This document shows, piece after piece, positions 1 through 7,499 of a DNA stretch of 12,066 nt. Source of the DNA: Bryobacterales bacterium (GTDB taxonomy: Bacteria > Acidobacteriota > Terriglobia > Bryobacterales > Bryobacteraceae); the NCBI GenBank assembly GCA_030838885.1, contig JAUZEU010000816.1, positions 1 through 12,066 of the forward strand, in the 5' to 3' direction. The first letter of the stretch is position 1; every line of letters starts with the position of its first letter. The position numbers were made by a program, and so were the translations under genes. The notes under the pieces were generated by a model. It searched no databases and was not told the origin of the DNA. It was given only the letters and a program-made list of their open reading frames with translations.

Positions 1-1
1 C

Positions 2-178
2 CTCGGTGTCGGGACGGTCGAGAAGGTGCCGGTCGTGATCGACGACGCTATCGCGATCCGTTCCCAGTGCTTCCTCGCGCTGACGTTCGATCATCGCCTG
101 ATTGATGGCGCGCTTGGCGATCAGTTCACGGCCAAAGTGAAATCGGTTCTGGAAAACTGGTCGGAAGAAATCCTGTAA
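2..178 (+). CDS. 2-oxoacid dehydrogenase E2 (dihydrolipoamide acyltransferase), C-terminal end only
   Basis: This is the last 58 residues of an E2 acyltransferase, the core subunit that moves an acyl group from lipoyl-lysine to coenzyme A in the pyruvate, 2-oxoglutarate or branched-chain 2-oxoacid dehydrogenase complexes. The frame is open from base 2 and stops at TAA 176-178. The diagnostic feature is the catalytic motif T-F-D-H-R-L-I-D-G near the C-terminus (family consensus DHRxxDG), whose His is the active-site base, followed by the usual hydrophobic/charged C-terminal helix. The preceding stretch, with V-G-T-V-E-K-V-P-V-V, fits the family's central beta-sheet strand. The lipoyl and E1/E3-binding domains lie outside the window, so which complex it belongs to cannot be told. 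The family call is confident; the substrate is unknown. Confidence 0.93.
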   Translation, partial: LGVGTVEKVPVVIDDAIAIRSQCFLALTFDHRLIDGALGDQFTAKVKSVLENWSEEIL

Positions 179-194
179 GGTTCGCCTGAAAACG

Positions 195-221
195 GGCCGG
201 GGATCGGTTCCCCGGCCTTTT
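195..221 (+). terminator. Intrinsic terminator after the E2 gene
   Basis: A perfect 9-bp GC-rich stem (GGCCGGGGA, 195-203, and TCCCCGGCC, 209-217) with a 5-base loop is followed directly by TTTT (218-221). It begins 16 bases after the E2 stop codon. It separates the E2 operon from the metal transporter downstream, which therefore probably has its own transcription start or depends on read-through. Confidence 0.9.
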
Positions 222-233
222 CGCGTTTTAGGC

Positions 234-238
234 AAGAG
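234..238 (+). promoter_or_regulatory. Shine-Dalgarno-like AAGAG that supports the TTG start
   Basis: AAGAG lies 6 bases upstream of TTG 245-247. An in-frame TAG at 239-241 excludes any start further upstream, and no ATG or GTG occurs in frame before codon 52. The TTG is therefore the only start that keeps the first membrane segment. The site itself is weak. Confidence 0.4.
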
Positions 239-244
239 TAGAAA

Positions 245-886
245 TTGACAGCGCATCCCCTCGGTCCCCCGCTTGCCGCCACTTTACTTGCTGTCCTGAG
301 CGGCCTGGCGGGCATTGCCCTCTCACGCGAGCAGCGGGCACGCGGTCTGGTTCCTGTCAGCGGGCTGTTACTGGTAGCGGTGGCTCTTTTCGGTCTGATG
401 CCGGAACTGATGCGGGCTATCGGGTGGTGGCAAACCCTCCTGTTCGGCGCCTCCGGGTACGGCTTCCTCGCTTTGCTGGATCACCGGGGATACGCGGTCT
501 GCCCCTCCTGTTCGCATGGCGGTAAGTTTGCCGGTTCCCTGGTGGTGGCCACTGCTTTCCATGCCTTCGTGGATGGCTGGGGCATGGCCGCCACTGAGGG
601 CGAAGCCACGGTTGGAACGGCCATTGCAGCAGCTATTCTCTTACACAAGATTCCGGAAGGGCTCGCGCTGGGCACTATGCTGCGCGCCTCAAGGCCGCGC
701 GCAACCGAAGCCGCCGGGCTTCTGCTGATTGCTGAAATTCCCACGCTCGCCGGCGGACTGCTCGGTCTGCACGCGCAGCCCGGAGTATGGCTCTACTATC
801 CATTGGCGGTGGCGGGCGGCACGTTCATCTTTCTGGGTACCCATGCGCTGCAGGGCGTGGCGCACACTGCCGGTGCGCGAAAATAG
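245..886 (+). CDS. ZIP-family divalent metal transporter
   Basis: This 213-residue integral membrane protein probably imports zinc or another divalent cation into the cytoplasm. Hydrophobic segments lie roughly at residues 8-26, 38-56, 62-78, 95-112, 124-146, 155-175 and 182-203. The two metal-site motifs of ZIP proteins are visible: H106-A-F-V-D-G in the fourth segment and H134-K-I-P-E-G in the fifth, matching the HNxxEG-type pair of bacterial ZupT-like carriers. The loop before the fourth segment holds H80, C86, C89 and H91 (C-P-S-C-S-H), a possible extra metal-sensing or metal-loading site. The start is TTG, forced by a TAG two codons upstream. It lies 66 bp after the E2 stop, beyond a terminator. 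The length is somewhat short for the family, but all core helices appear present. Metal specificity cannot be read from the sequence. Confidence 0.85.
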   Translation: MTAHPLGPPLAATLLAVLSGLAGIALSREQRARGLVPVSGLLLVAVALFGLMPELMRAIGWWQTLLFGASGYGFLALLDHRGYAVCPSCSHGGKFAGSLVVATAFHAFVDGWGMAATEGEATVGTAIAAAILLHKIPEGLALGTMLRASRPRATEAAGLLLIAEIPTLAGGLLGLHAQPGVWLYYPLAVAGGTFIFLGTHALQGVAHTAGARK

Positions 887-904
887 AAATTCATTCCTGA
901 GACC

Positions 905-2269
905 ATGCCCGTCCCTGCCGATTCCCCTTACCTTCTCGATGCCTCCGGTTTTACCGGCACGGCCGACCACATTCTGATTCCTGCCAATGAACACGAAGTC
1001 TCGGAAATGGTTCGCGAAGCTGCGGCGGCCGGAACGCCGCTTACCATCGCGGGGGCAGGAACAGGAGTTACAGGCGGACGAGTGCCGCAGGGCGGCTGGG
1101 TTATTTCGCTCGAGCGACTGACGAATATTGAGATCGAAACCGGCCATGCCGTTTGCGGCGCTGGTGTTCTGCTGCAGGAACTTCAAACCGCAGCCGCTCC
1201 TTCCAGGCAGTTCTATGCGCCGGATCCAACCGAGTGGGGCGCTTCCATCGGCGGCACCATCGCGACGAATGCCAGCGGGTCGCGCAGCTTTCAGTACGGC
1301 GATACCCGCAGACACGTGCGCGCACTGAACGTCGTGTTGGCGAGCGGCGAGACGCTGCAGTTGCGGCGCGGAGAGAAATCTCCGTTTGAGTTGCCGGTCA
1401 TCGCGCAGCCCAACACGACCAAGAACACAGCGGGTTACTACCTGCGCCCCGGCATGGATTATCTGGATCTGTTCATCGGATCGGAGGGGACCCTGGGCGT
1501 GGTTACGCAGGCGGAACTGCAATTGCTGCCTGCGCCCGCATCCCTGTTCACCGGCGTCGTCTTTTTCGATTCCGATGAAGCGGCACTGAATGCGGTGGAT
1601 GACTGGCGCCCGGTTGCTGCGCTGCGGATGCTGGAGTATCTGGACGAGGCCGCGCTCGGGCTTTTGAAAACACGTTTCCCCGAAATCCCCGCTGAAGCCC
1701 GTGCCGCTCTGCTCATCGAGCAGGAAATCCAGGCCGGAGATGACGCCGAAGAAGCATGGCTTGACCGGCTGGAAGCGGCATCGGCCCTGCTCGAGGCCTC
1801 CTGGTTCGCCACTTCAGCCGCCGACCGGGAACGCTTCCGCAAATTCCGCCACGCCGTGCCGGAAGCGGTGAACGATCTGGTCCGCCGCAATCAACTCACG
1901 AAAATGGGTTCAGATTTTGCCGTGCCCATCGAAAAAAACCGGGAGATGCTGCGCGTCTACCGCGACACGCTGAACCGGGAGTTCCCCGGCCAGTACGTTA
2001 TCTTTGGGCACATCGGCGACGCGCACCTGCACACGAACATTCTGCCTGGCAACGATGCCGAATGGCAGCGGGCGAAGAAACTCATGCTGGAGTTCGCACG
2101 CCAGGCGGTGGAAATGGGCGGCACTGTTTCAGCCGAGCACGGCCTGGGCAAGCGAAAGAAAGACCTGCTGCCCCTGCAATTCACGCCCGAGGAGATCGCG
2201 GCCATGCAGAGCGTCAAAGCGCGGCTCGATCCGCAGAACCTGCTGGGCCGCGGAACGCTTTTCGGATAG
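905..2269 (+). CDS. FAD-binding oxidoreductase, GlcD / D-lactate dehydrogenase type
   Basis: This 454-residue flavoprotein is of the PCMH-fold FAD_binding_4 plus FAD-oxidase C family, which oxidises D-2-hydroxyacids such as D-lactate or glycolate and passes electrons to the respiratory chain or a partner subunit. The FAD domain comes first: G-A-G-T-G-V-T-G-G at residues 50-58, the D-P-T-E-W-G-A-S-I-G-G-T segment at about 107-118, and G-S-E-G-T-L-G-V-V-T at 192-201. The C-terminal cap has G-H-I-G-D-A-H-L-H at 368-376 and S-A-E-H-G-L-G-K at 409-416; the histidines of these motifs line the substrate and metal site in relatives. It ends with the usual L-D-P-x-N-L-L-G-x-G-T motif. It starts 18 bp after the ZIP gene. 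No GlcE or GlcF/iron-sulfur partner lies in the window, so it looks like a single-subunit form. The substrate is not determinable. Confidence 0.9.
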   Translation: MPVPADSPYLLDASGFTGTADHILIPANEHEVSEMVREAAAAGTPLTIAGAGTGVTGGRVPQGGWVISLERLTNIEIETGHAVCGAGVLLQELQTAAAPSRQFYAPDPTEWGASIGGTIATNASGSRSFQYGDTRRHVRALNVVLASGETLQLRRGEKSPFELPVIAQPNTTKNTAGYYLRPGMDYLDLFIGSEGTLGVVTQAELQLLPAPASLFTGVVFFDSDEAALNAVDDWRPVAALRMLEYLDEAALGLLKTRFPEIPAEARAALLIEQEIQAGDDAEEAWLDRLEAASALLEASWFATSAADRERFRKFRHAVPEAVNDLVRRNQLTKMGSDFAVPIEKNREMLRVYRDTLNREFPGQYVIFGHIGDAHLHTNILPGNDAEWQRAKKLMLEFARQAVEMGGTVSAEHGLGKRKKDLLPLQFTPEEIAAMQSVKARLDPQNLLGRGTLFG

Positions 2270-2289
2270 TCCGGTTCGTATAGCCCGGC

Positions 2290-3555
2290 TTACCAGGCTT
2301 CGCGGTTCGCTACTTTCACCCGAAATACCGGCTTCGCTTTTTCGGCCTCGTCCATCTGGTACGTCTGGTCTTTCTTCGCCGGATCATAATCCCGCCAAAG
2401 CCAGGTAAGCGACTCCGGCAGATCGAGCGCGCCCTGGGCAATGGCATGCATCCCTTCCCCGAACCGGAAGTGGAAATCGTAGCCTTTGATCTTCAGCGAA
2501 TTCGCCAGCATGATGTTATTCAGAGGCCAGCTGCCGGCGCCTCCTTCCTGATCGTCCGTCCCGTCGGAGAGCCAGACCCGCATATTCTTTTTCGGGTCAC
2601 GCCGGACGCGCTGAGACACAATGTAGCCGCCATCCTGATTCTGCTCGGGATGCCACTGCAGCGGCACATAGCTGCCGATATGCGACAGCACCCGGCTGAA
2701 CTGATCCGGGGCGTACCAGGCGACATTAAAAGCGCAGATGGCTCCCGAAGACGCACCGGCAAGGGCCCGCGAGTAAGCGTCCTGGCGGACCTTATACGTC
2801 TTCTCCACCTCAGGCAGAATCTCCTGGAGGACATACTTGCTGTAACGATCGGAAACCGTGTCGTACAGAATGCTGCGCATACGCGTCCCGGTCGCTTCCC
2901 CGCCGGTACCGGGCTGAATCAGAACATGCATCATCGGCGGGATCAGCTTCTTTGCTACCAGGTTATCGGAAACAGTCTGCAACCGAAGCCGCAGCAGGTC
3001 CAGGTTTCCGACGATGGTCTCGCCATCCTGCCAGACCATGAGCGGAGCGCCGTTCACGGTATCCGCACCCGCATTCACGTACACCCAATAGTTGGCCGAC
3101 ATGCCCGGATAGATTTTGCTCTGGAGCGTCTTCATCGGGGAGAGCGTGCCGTGCGCCACGCCGGGCAGCGGGTAGGAATCCGGGTTGTAACCGGCCACAT
3201 CGTATGTGCCCAGCGACTTGCCATCCGCAAAGTAATTGTAATTATGGGTAGTGCCGAGCCGGAGCGTCATCAGCCGGTACCAATATTTCGTACCTGGAAT
3301 GCTGTTGAGAGCAACGGCTGGCTGATGGTCAATGGAAACGGTGGCGGGTTTTTCGGATTCTACTGCGAAGAGAAAATCCTGGCCCCACACCGCGGCACCG
3401 TCACGCCCCTGCAGACCCGGAAGCCCGGAGGCGAGCAATTCTTTCAGCTTTGCCGTATTACCGGCGCGCGCGGCATCAATGAGTTGTTGAAGAGGATGCG
3501 TCTGGGCCCACAAGGCACTGGCGCAAAAAAACAGCAGGATACAAATTCGTCGCAT
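2290..3555 (-). CDS. Exported Fes-like esterase (alpha/beta hydrolase) with ankyrin-like N-terminus
   Basis: This 421-residue protein is related to enterochelin esterase (Fes) and other esterase-D-type hydrolases. The start at 3555 (M-R-R-I-C-I-L-L-F-F) gives a clean Sec signal peptide cut after A-L-W-A-Q near residue 18; the upstream in-frame TTG at 3597 would add 14 unlikely residues. Residues 20-45 (P-L-Q-Q-L-I-D-A-A-R-A-G-N) resemble one ankyrin helix pair. Residues about 55-120 look like the beta-sandwich E-set/CBM48 domain found in front of Fes-type hydrolases. The catalytic domain has the nucleophile elbow G267-A-S269-S-G, acidic residues in S-D-G-T-D-D-Q-E (330-337) as the probable acid, and H370 in G-E-G-M-H. 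It follows kdgK by 52 bp on the same strand. It could act on siderophores, sugar esters or other esters; the substrate is unknown. Confidence 0.85.
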   Translation of the reverse strand: MRRICILLFFCASALWAQTHPLQQLIDAARAGNTAKLKELLASGLPGLQGRDGAAVWGQDFLFAVESEKPATVSIDHQPAVALNSIPGTKYWYRLMTLRLGTTHNYNYFADGKSLGTYDVAGYNPDSYPLPGVAHGTLSPMKTLQSKIYPGMSANYWVYVNAGADTVNGAPLMVWQDGETIVGNLDLLRLRLQTVSDNLVAKKLIPPMMHVLIQPGTGGEATGTRMRSILYDTVSDRYSKYVLQEILPEVEKTYKVRQDAYSRALAGASSGAICAFNVAWYAPDQFSRVLSHIGSYVPLQWHPEQNQDGGYIVSQRVRRDPKKNMRVWLSDGTDDQEGGAGSWPLNNIMLANSLKIKGYDFHFRFGEGMHAIAQGALDLPESLTWLWRDYDPAKKDQTYQMDEAEKAKPVFRVKVANREAW

Positions 3556-3607
3556 GGTGAATTGACGAACATATACCCTGCAGGACCTGCGAGTCAAACC
3601 CTGAGAG

Positions 3608-4696
3608 CTAACGCTGAATGCGGGCCGAGCCGCCTTTGGCGAAGGCCCGAACCTGATCCACCGTTGCCATGGTAGTATCGCCAGGGAACGTGGTCAGAAG
3701 CGCCCCATGCGCCCATCCCAGCTTCACTGCTTCCTCCGGAGAATCTCCGTTCAGCAAACCATAGAAGAAGCCGGAAGCAAAACCATCGCCGCCGCCAACG
3801 CGATCGTGCACATCCAGGTCGCACTGGGGGGCGTTGTAAATCTTGCCGTTGATCCAGGCCACCGCGCTCCAGGTATGCCTTGAAGTAGTGTGAACCTCGC
3901 GCAAAGTTGTAGCCACGATCTTCACGTTCGGATGCTTCTTCACGACGTTGTCCATCATGCCGATGAACGCACTGGGGTCCAGCTTGGAGGTCGCCTCCAC
4001 AGCGGGTCCCGTAACGCCCAGACCCTTCTGCAGATCCTCTTCGTTGCCGACAAGAACGTCGACATTGTCGACGATGCGCGCCAGAGTATCGACTGCGCGT
4101 TTCTCCCCGCCGGAGATGTTCCAGAGTTTCTCGCGGTAGTTCAGATCAAGCGACGTGATCGCACCGGCAGCCTTAGCCGCCGTCATCGCTTCCACAATCA
4201 GTTCGCCGGTGGTCTCCGACAGCGCCGCAAAAATCCCGCCTGAATGGAACCAGCGGACACCGTTGCCGAAGATCTCCTGCCAGTTGAAATCGCCTGGCTT
4301 GAGCAGCGCACCCGCCTCATTCGCCCGGTTGTAGAACACGACCGGAGCACGCACGCCGTGTCCGCGATCGCTGTAGACGGCCGCCATATTCGGGCCGTTC
4401 ACGCCATTATGCTTGAAATGCTTGTAGAACGGCTTCACGCCCATGGCCTTCACGCGTTCGGCAATCAGTTCGCCGATCGGGTAATTCACCATGGCCGTGG
4501 CGACGCCGGTGGAAAGTTCAAAGCAATCCGCCAGATTGGCGGCGCAGTTAAACTCGCCGCCGCTCACGTGGATCTCGCAGTTGCGAGCCTTGCGAAACGG
4601 GATGATACCCGGATCCAGACGATGCACCAGGGCACCAAGCGCGACAAAGTCCAGGCCGCCTGCAACGGCGGGCTTAATATTCAAACCGTGACTCAT
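3608..4696 (-). CDS. kdgK: PfkB-family sugar kinase, probable 2-keto-3-deoxygluconate kinase
   Basis: This 362-residue cytoplasmic kinase probably phosphorylates 2-keto-3-deoxygluconate to KDPG, which enters the Entner-Doudoroff pathway. PfkB features run in order: an N-terminal V-A-L-G-A-L-V motif (18-24), the sugar-binding G-G-E-F-N (46-50), D-L-N-Y-R-E-K-L-W (184-192), typical of KDG kinases, N-E-E at 218-220, and the C-terminal signature D-R-V-G-G-G-D-G-F-A-S-G (298-309) with catalytic base D304. The D-R-V-G-G-G-D form of the signature is typical of KdgK rather than of ribokinase or fructokinase. The start ATG lies 28 bp after the gnd stop with no strong Shine-Dalgarno site, so translation may rely on the upstream gene. 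Pairing with gnd fits sugar-acid metabolism. The family is certain and the substrate likely; other keto-sugar kinases of this subgroup remain possible. Confidence 0.8.
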   Translation of the reverse strand: MSHGLNIKPAVAGGLDFVALGALVHRLDPGIIPFRKARNCEIHVSGGEFNCAANLADCFELSTGVATAMVNYPIGELIAERVKAMGVKPFYKHFKHNGVNGPNMAAVYSDRGHGVRAPVVFYNRANEAGALLKPGDFNWQEIFGNGVRWFHSGGIFAALSETTGELIVEAMTAAKAAGAITSLDLNYREKLWNISGGEKRAVDTLARIVDNVDVLVGNEEDLQKGLGVTGPAVEATSKLDPSAFIGMMDNVVKKHPNVKIVATTLREVHTTSRHTWSAVAWINGKIYNAPQCDLDVHDRVGGGDGFASGFFYGLLNGDSPEEAVKLGWAHGALLTTFPGDTTMATVDQVRAFAKGGSARIQR

Positions 4697-4724
4697 CAGT
4701 TTATGTTTTCCAGTCGTTTAGCTA

Positions 4725-6179
4725 CTAAGCGTTGTAAGTGGAAGAAGACACTCGCCCGCCGCGTCCGGTCCAGTTGGTGTGAAAGAACTTACCCCGTGGC
4801 TGATCCACACGTTCATAGGTGTGCGCGCCGAAGTAATCGCGCTGCGCCTGCAAAAGATTTGCGGGCAGCCGCTCGGTGCGGAAGCCGTCGTAAAACGAAA
4901 GCGCCGTGGAGAACGCAGGAGTGGGAACGCCATACTGAATGGCGCGAATCACGCCGTTCCGCCAGCCTTCCTGATACTTATTCACGGTTTCGCTGAAGAA
5001 GTCGTTCAGCAGCAGGTTGCTGAGCTTCGGGTTCTTGTCGAAGGCCTCTTTGATCTTGCCCAGGAACCGGCTGCGAATGATACAACCTCCGCGCCACATC
5101 AGAGCGATCGCGCCGAAGTTGAGATGCCATCCCTGTTCCTTCGCTGCTGCATCCAGAAGCATATAACCCTGCGCGTAAGAGATGATCTTGGAGCAGTACA
5201 GCGCACGGCGGACGTCTTCGATGAACTCCGCGCGATCTTTTGCACACTCTTTCTTCGGACCGGAAAGCACTTTCGAAGCCTCGACGCGCGCATCCTTCAG
5301 AGAGGACAGGCAGCGCGCGAATACAGCCTCACCGATCAGCGTTACCGGCATGCCCAGATCAAGCGCACTCACGCAGGTCCACTTGCCCGTACCCTTCTGA
5401 CCTGCAGCGTCCAGAATCTTATCCACCATCGGCTGGCCGTCTTCATCTTTCTTCGCGAAGATCTCCGCACTGATCTCGATCAGATAGCTGTCGAGTTCGC
5501 CCTTATTCCATTCGGTGAAAATGTCGTGCAATTCATCCGGAGTCGCGCCGATTCCGTCTTTCAGCAGTTGGTAAGCTTCGCAGATCAACTGCATATCGCC
5601 GTACTCAATGCCGTTGTGCACCATCTTGACGTAGTGGCCAGACCCGCCTTCACCCACCCAATCGCAGCACGGCGTACCGTCTTCCACTTTCGCGGCAATC
5701 GACTGGAAGATATCTTTCACATGCGGCCAGGCTTCGGGCCTGCCACCGGGCATGATGGAGGGGCCTTTGCGCGCGCCTTCTTCCCCGCCGGACACTCCGG
5801 TACCCACAAAGAGGATCCCCTTTTCGCCCAGCGCTTTTTCGCGGCGATTCGAATCCGGAAAGTGAGAGTTGCCGCCATCGATGACGATGTCGCCGGGTTC
5901 CAGAAACGGCACAACGGCATCGATCATTTGATCCACAGTGTCACCGGCCTTGACCATCATCATGACCCGGCGCGGCGTCTTCAGCAGCCCGACGAACTCC
6001 TCAATCGAGTGAGAGCCCACCACATCGGTGCCCTTCGCCTCATGGTTAATGAAATCGTCCACTTTCGAGACGGTGCGATTAAAAACCGCGACCTTGTAGC
6101 CGTGGTCGTTCATGTTGAGGACCAGGTTCTGACCCATTACCGCCAGACCGATCAATCCGATGTCACAAGTACCAGCCAT
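4725..6179 (-). CDS. gnd: 6-phosphogluconate dehydrogenase, decarboxylating
   Basis: This 484-residue enzyme oxidises 6-phosphogluconate to ribulose 5-phosphate and CO2, making NADPH in the pentose phosphate pathway. The nucleotide site is G-L-A-V-M-G-Q-N-L (11-19), with N-R-T at 34-36 marking NADP preference. Also visible are D-G-G-N-S-H (101-106), G-T-G-V-S-G-G-E-E-G-A (127-137), and the catalytic block G-H-Y-V-K185-M-V-H-N-G-I-E192-Y-G-D, with K185 and E192 the acid/base pair. The C-terminal tail ends in F-H-T-N-W-T-G and S-S-S-T-Y-N-A, typical of the long homodimeric form. The start at 6179 is chosen for its AGGAGA ribosome site and for matching the family N-terminus; the frame stays open upstream but without family similarity. 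Two tandem TAG stops close it. It is the first gene of a probable gnd-kdgK-esterase unit. Confidence 0.97.
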   Translation of the reverse strand: MAGTCDIGLIGLAVMGQNLVLNMNDHGYKVAVFNRTVSKVDDFINHEAKGTDVVGSHSIEEFVGLLKTPRRVMMMVKAGDTVDQMIDAVVPFLEPGDIVIDGGNSHFPDSNRREKALGEKGILFVGTGVSGGEEGARKGPSIMPGGRPEAWPHVKDIFQSIAAKVEDGTPCCDWVGEGGSGHYVKMVHNGIEYGDMQLICEAYQLLKDGIGATPDELHDIFTEWNKGELDSYLIEISAEIFAKKDEDGQPMVDKILDAAGQKGTGKWTCVSALDLGMPVTLIGEAVFARCLSSLKDARVEASKVLSGPKKECAKDRAEFIEDVRRALYCSKIISYAQGYMLLDAAAKEQGWHLNFGAIALMWRGGCIIRSRFLGKIKEAFDKNPKLSNLLLNDFFSETVNKYQEGWRNGVIRAIQYGVPTPAFSTALSFYDGFRTERLPANLLQAQRDYFGAHTYERVDQPRGKFFHTNWTGRGGRVSSSTYNA

Positions 6180-6183
6180 TATT

Positions 6184-6189
6184 TCTCCT
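6184..6189 (-). promoter_or_regulatory. Shine-Dalgarno site of gnd
   Basis: On the minus strand AGGAGA lies 4 bases before ATG 6179. It is the strongest ribosome binding site in the window and fixes the gnd start at 6179 rather than at the upstream in-frame codon at 6296. Confidence 0.85.
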
Positions 6190-6210
6190 GTGTTGAATTG
6201 CGAATTTCTT

Positions 6211-6216
6211 ATTCTA
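6211..6216 (-). promoter_or_regulatory. Possible -10 element upstream of gnd
   Basis: Reading the minus strand, TAGAAT (one mismatch to TATAAT) lies about 30 bases before the gnd ATG in the 55-bp gap after the preceding gene. The region 17 bases further up, which overlaps the end of that gene, has no convincing -35. gnd may have its own promoter here, but this rests on one hexamer. Confidence 0.25.
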
Positions 6217-6234
6217 TCCGCTGGCCTGTTCCGG

Positions 6235-7497
6235 TTACATCCGCGAGATTTCGCCGAGTATGGCGGCCAGAGCCTTTCGAAACTCTTCGGGGCCAATGAC
6301 GCTGAACAGACGACCGTCCATGGCTTTGATTACACGTTCAATGTCATCCGATGGCATGGAGGGCGCCAGCGGCTGTGCGATGCCATCGAAAGCACCGTGG
6401 GGGCCTCGCTGCGGTACAAGGGGACGATTGCGAAGGTAAAAGAGCCTCCGGTTAGGATCCCGGGCAAGCCGACCGGTTTCCGTTTTGAATTGATGCTCCA
6501 GAAACACCGGCGCGCTGAGCACAATCACCGCACGGGATTCCTCTTTTTCCGCACTGGCCTTCAGCTTGCCCGCAATCTGATCCCGAAAGAACTGCATCAT
6601 CTCGGCTTTGCTGGCCAAAGACTGCACGTCGATAATGCCGGGATTAGTATCTGCAAACGGCTCCCGCATCTTCGACCAGTCGAGTTGGCGCGCGTTGGGC
6701 TGCTCCCACACACGGCGCCTTGTCAGGTCGAGCAGCGTAACATCCAGCGAGCCGTCCGAGAGCTCAATTCCGGAGAGAACTTTCAGAGCTGGAACCAGCA
6801 CGCTCATGTTCCGCCGGAAAACCTGAATTGAGCCCGCCGCGCGCTCGGACGGGGTCATGTTCATCACCACGTCCACATGAACCGGCCGCTGAGTCTCCAC
6901 GGCCATGTTCACCCGTCCGCGCAGATAAGGCTGAAACCAGTTATCAGGCGGTTGAAACTCGCGGATGTATTCAACTGCGGGGAGATCCTGCCAGGCGGCC
7001 GGAAAAGGATCTGTGCGGAGAGGCGCGATGTGCAGAGTGCGTTGCACGTAACTGTGATCAAGCGTGTGCGTATCGCAAACAGCGACCGAAAGTTTGTAGT
7101 CGCCCGGAAGCAGGAAAGCATCCTGCACAGCCAGGATCTGCTTCGCCTTGGCGCCTTCAGGCACGCGGGTCAGATCGAAAACCTGGTGATTGCGCCAGTG
7201 GCGGCCGGCAGCGTCGGTCAGTTCCATCAGGATGACCAGTTCACCCCGCCCCCGGCGCTTGATGACCTCCTTGCCATCCAGCAGAAACTCGATCCGGCTG
7301 AGTAGTCGCTGGTGCGGGGAAAGACGCGCCGGCAATGCTTTCGGAGCCCACCTAATTTCCGACGCCGCGCCTTCGGCTTGCCACTTTTCGAAGGGATACC
7401 GGGTGAAATAGCGATCCCGCATTCCGCTCTGGGCAGACGCACACGGACAACAGATTACAGAAATGAAAAGGAGCGCAACTGCAATCCGCTGTCGCAT
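6235..7497 (-). CDS. Exported protein of unknown function, tandem paralog 2, possible degenerate VWA-like core
   Basis: I do not recognise this 420-residue protein as a named family. It has a Sec signal peptide (M-R-Q-R-I-A-V-A-L-L, cut after A-S-A near residue 22). Residues about 60-160 look like a beta-sandwich, with L-P-G-D-Y-K-L-S-V-A-V (130-140) followed by the linker A-P-L-R-T-D-P. Residues about 200-330 could be a VWA-like Rossmann fold: strand V-H-V-D-V-V-M-N (206-213), then N213-M-T215-P-S217 where a MIDAS D-x-S-x-S would sit, strand L-D-V-T-L-L-D-L (251-258) and strand A-V-I-V-L-S-A-P (323-330). The D of the usual L-S-D-G is absent, so metal binding is doubtful. A C-terminal helix ends the protein. 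Its ATG shares one base with the stop of the preceding paralog, implying translational coupling. The fold is inferred; no catalytic residues are visible. Confidence 0.75.
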   Translation of the reverse strand: MRQRIAVALLFISVICCPCASAQSGMRDRYFTRYPFEKWQAEGAASEIRWAPKALPARLSPHQRLLSRIEFLLDGKEVIKRRGRGELVILMELTDAAGRHWRNHQVFDLTRVPEGAKAKQILAVQDAFLLPGDYKLSVAVCDTHTLDHSYVQRTLHIAPLRTDPFPAAWQDLPAVEYIREFQPPDNWFQPYLRGRVNMAVETQRPVHVDVVMNMTPSERAAGSIQVFRRNMSVLVPALKVLSGIELSDGSLDVTLLDLTRRRVWEQPNARQLDWSKMREPFADTNPGIIDVQSLASKAEMMQFFRDQIAGKLKASAEKEESRAVIVLSAPVFLEHQFKTETGRLARDPNRRLFYLRNRPLVPQRGPHGAFDGIAQPLAPSMPSDDIERVIKAMDGRLFSVIGPEEFRKALAAILGEISRM

Positions 7498-7499
7498 CA
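7495..7499 (-). other. TGATG stop/start overlap between the two paralogs
   Basis: On the minus strand TGA (7499-7497) and ATG (7497-7495) share one A. This arrangement usually gives termination-reinitiation coupling, so the two paralogs are probably made in linked amounts. No separate ribosome binding site is needed or evident. Confidence 0.8.

Noticed and set aside
245..250. Perfect -35 hexamer TTGACA
   Set aside because: It coincides with the TTG start codon of the ZIP gene, and no -10-like hexamer lies 16-18 bases downstream (GC-rich sequence there).
2446..3675. 409-codon plus-strand open frame opposite the esterase gene
   Set aside because: It is antisense to a convincing signal-peptide-bearing hydrolase, has no recognisable motif and crosses a gene boundary.
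4779..6299. 506-codon plus-strand open frame lying opposite gnd
   Set aside because: It mirrors the gnd gene, which has full family motifs and a strong ribosome site. The plus-strand translation is rich in His/Arg/Asp runs typical of antisense frames in GC-rich DNA and shows no domain.
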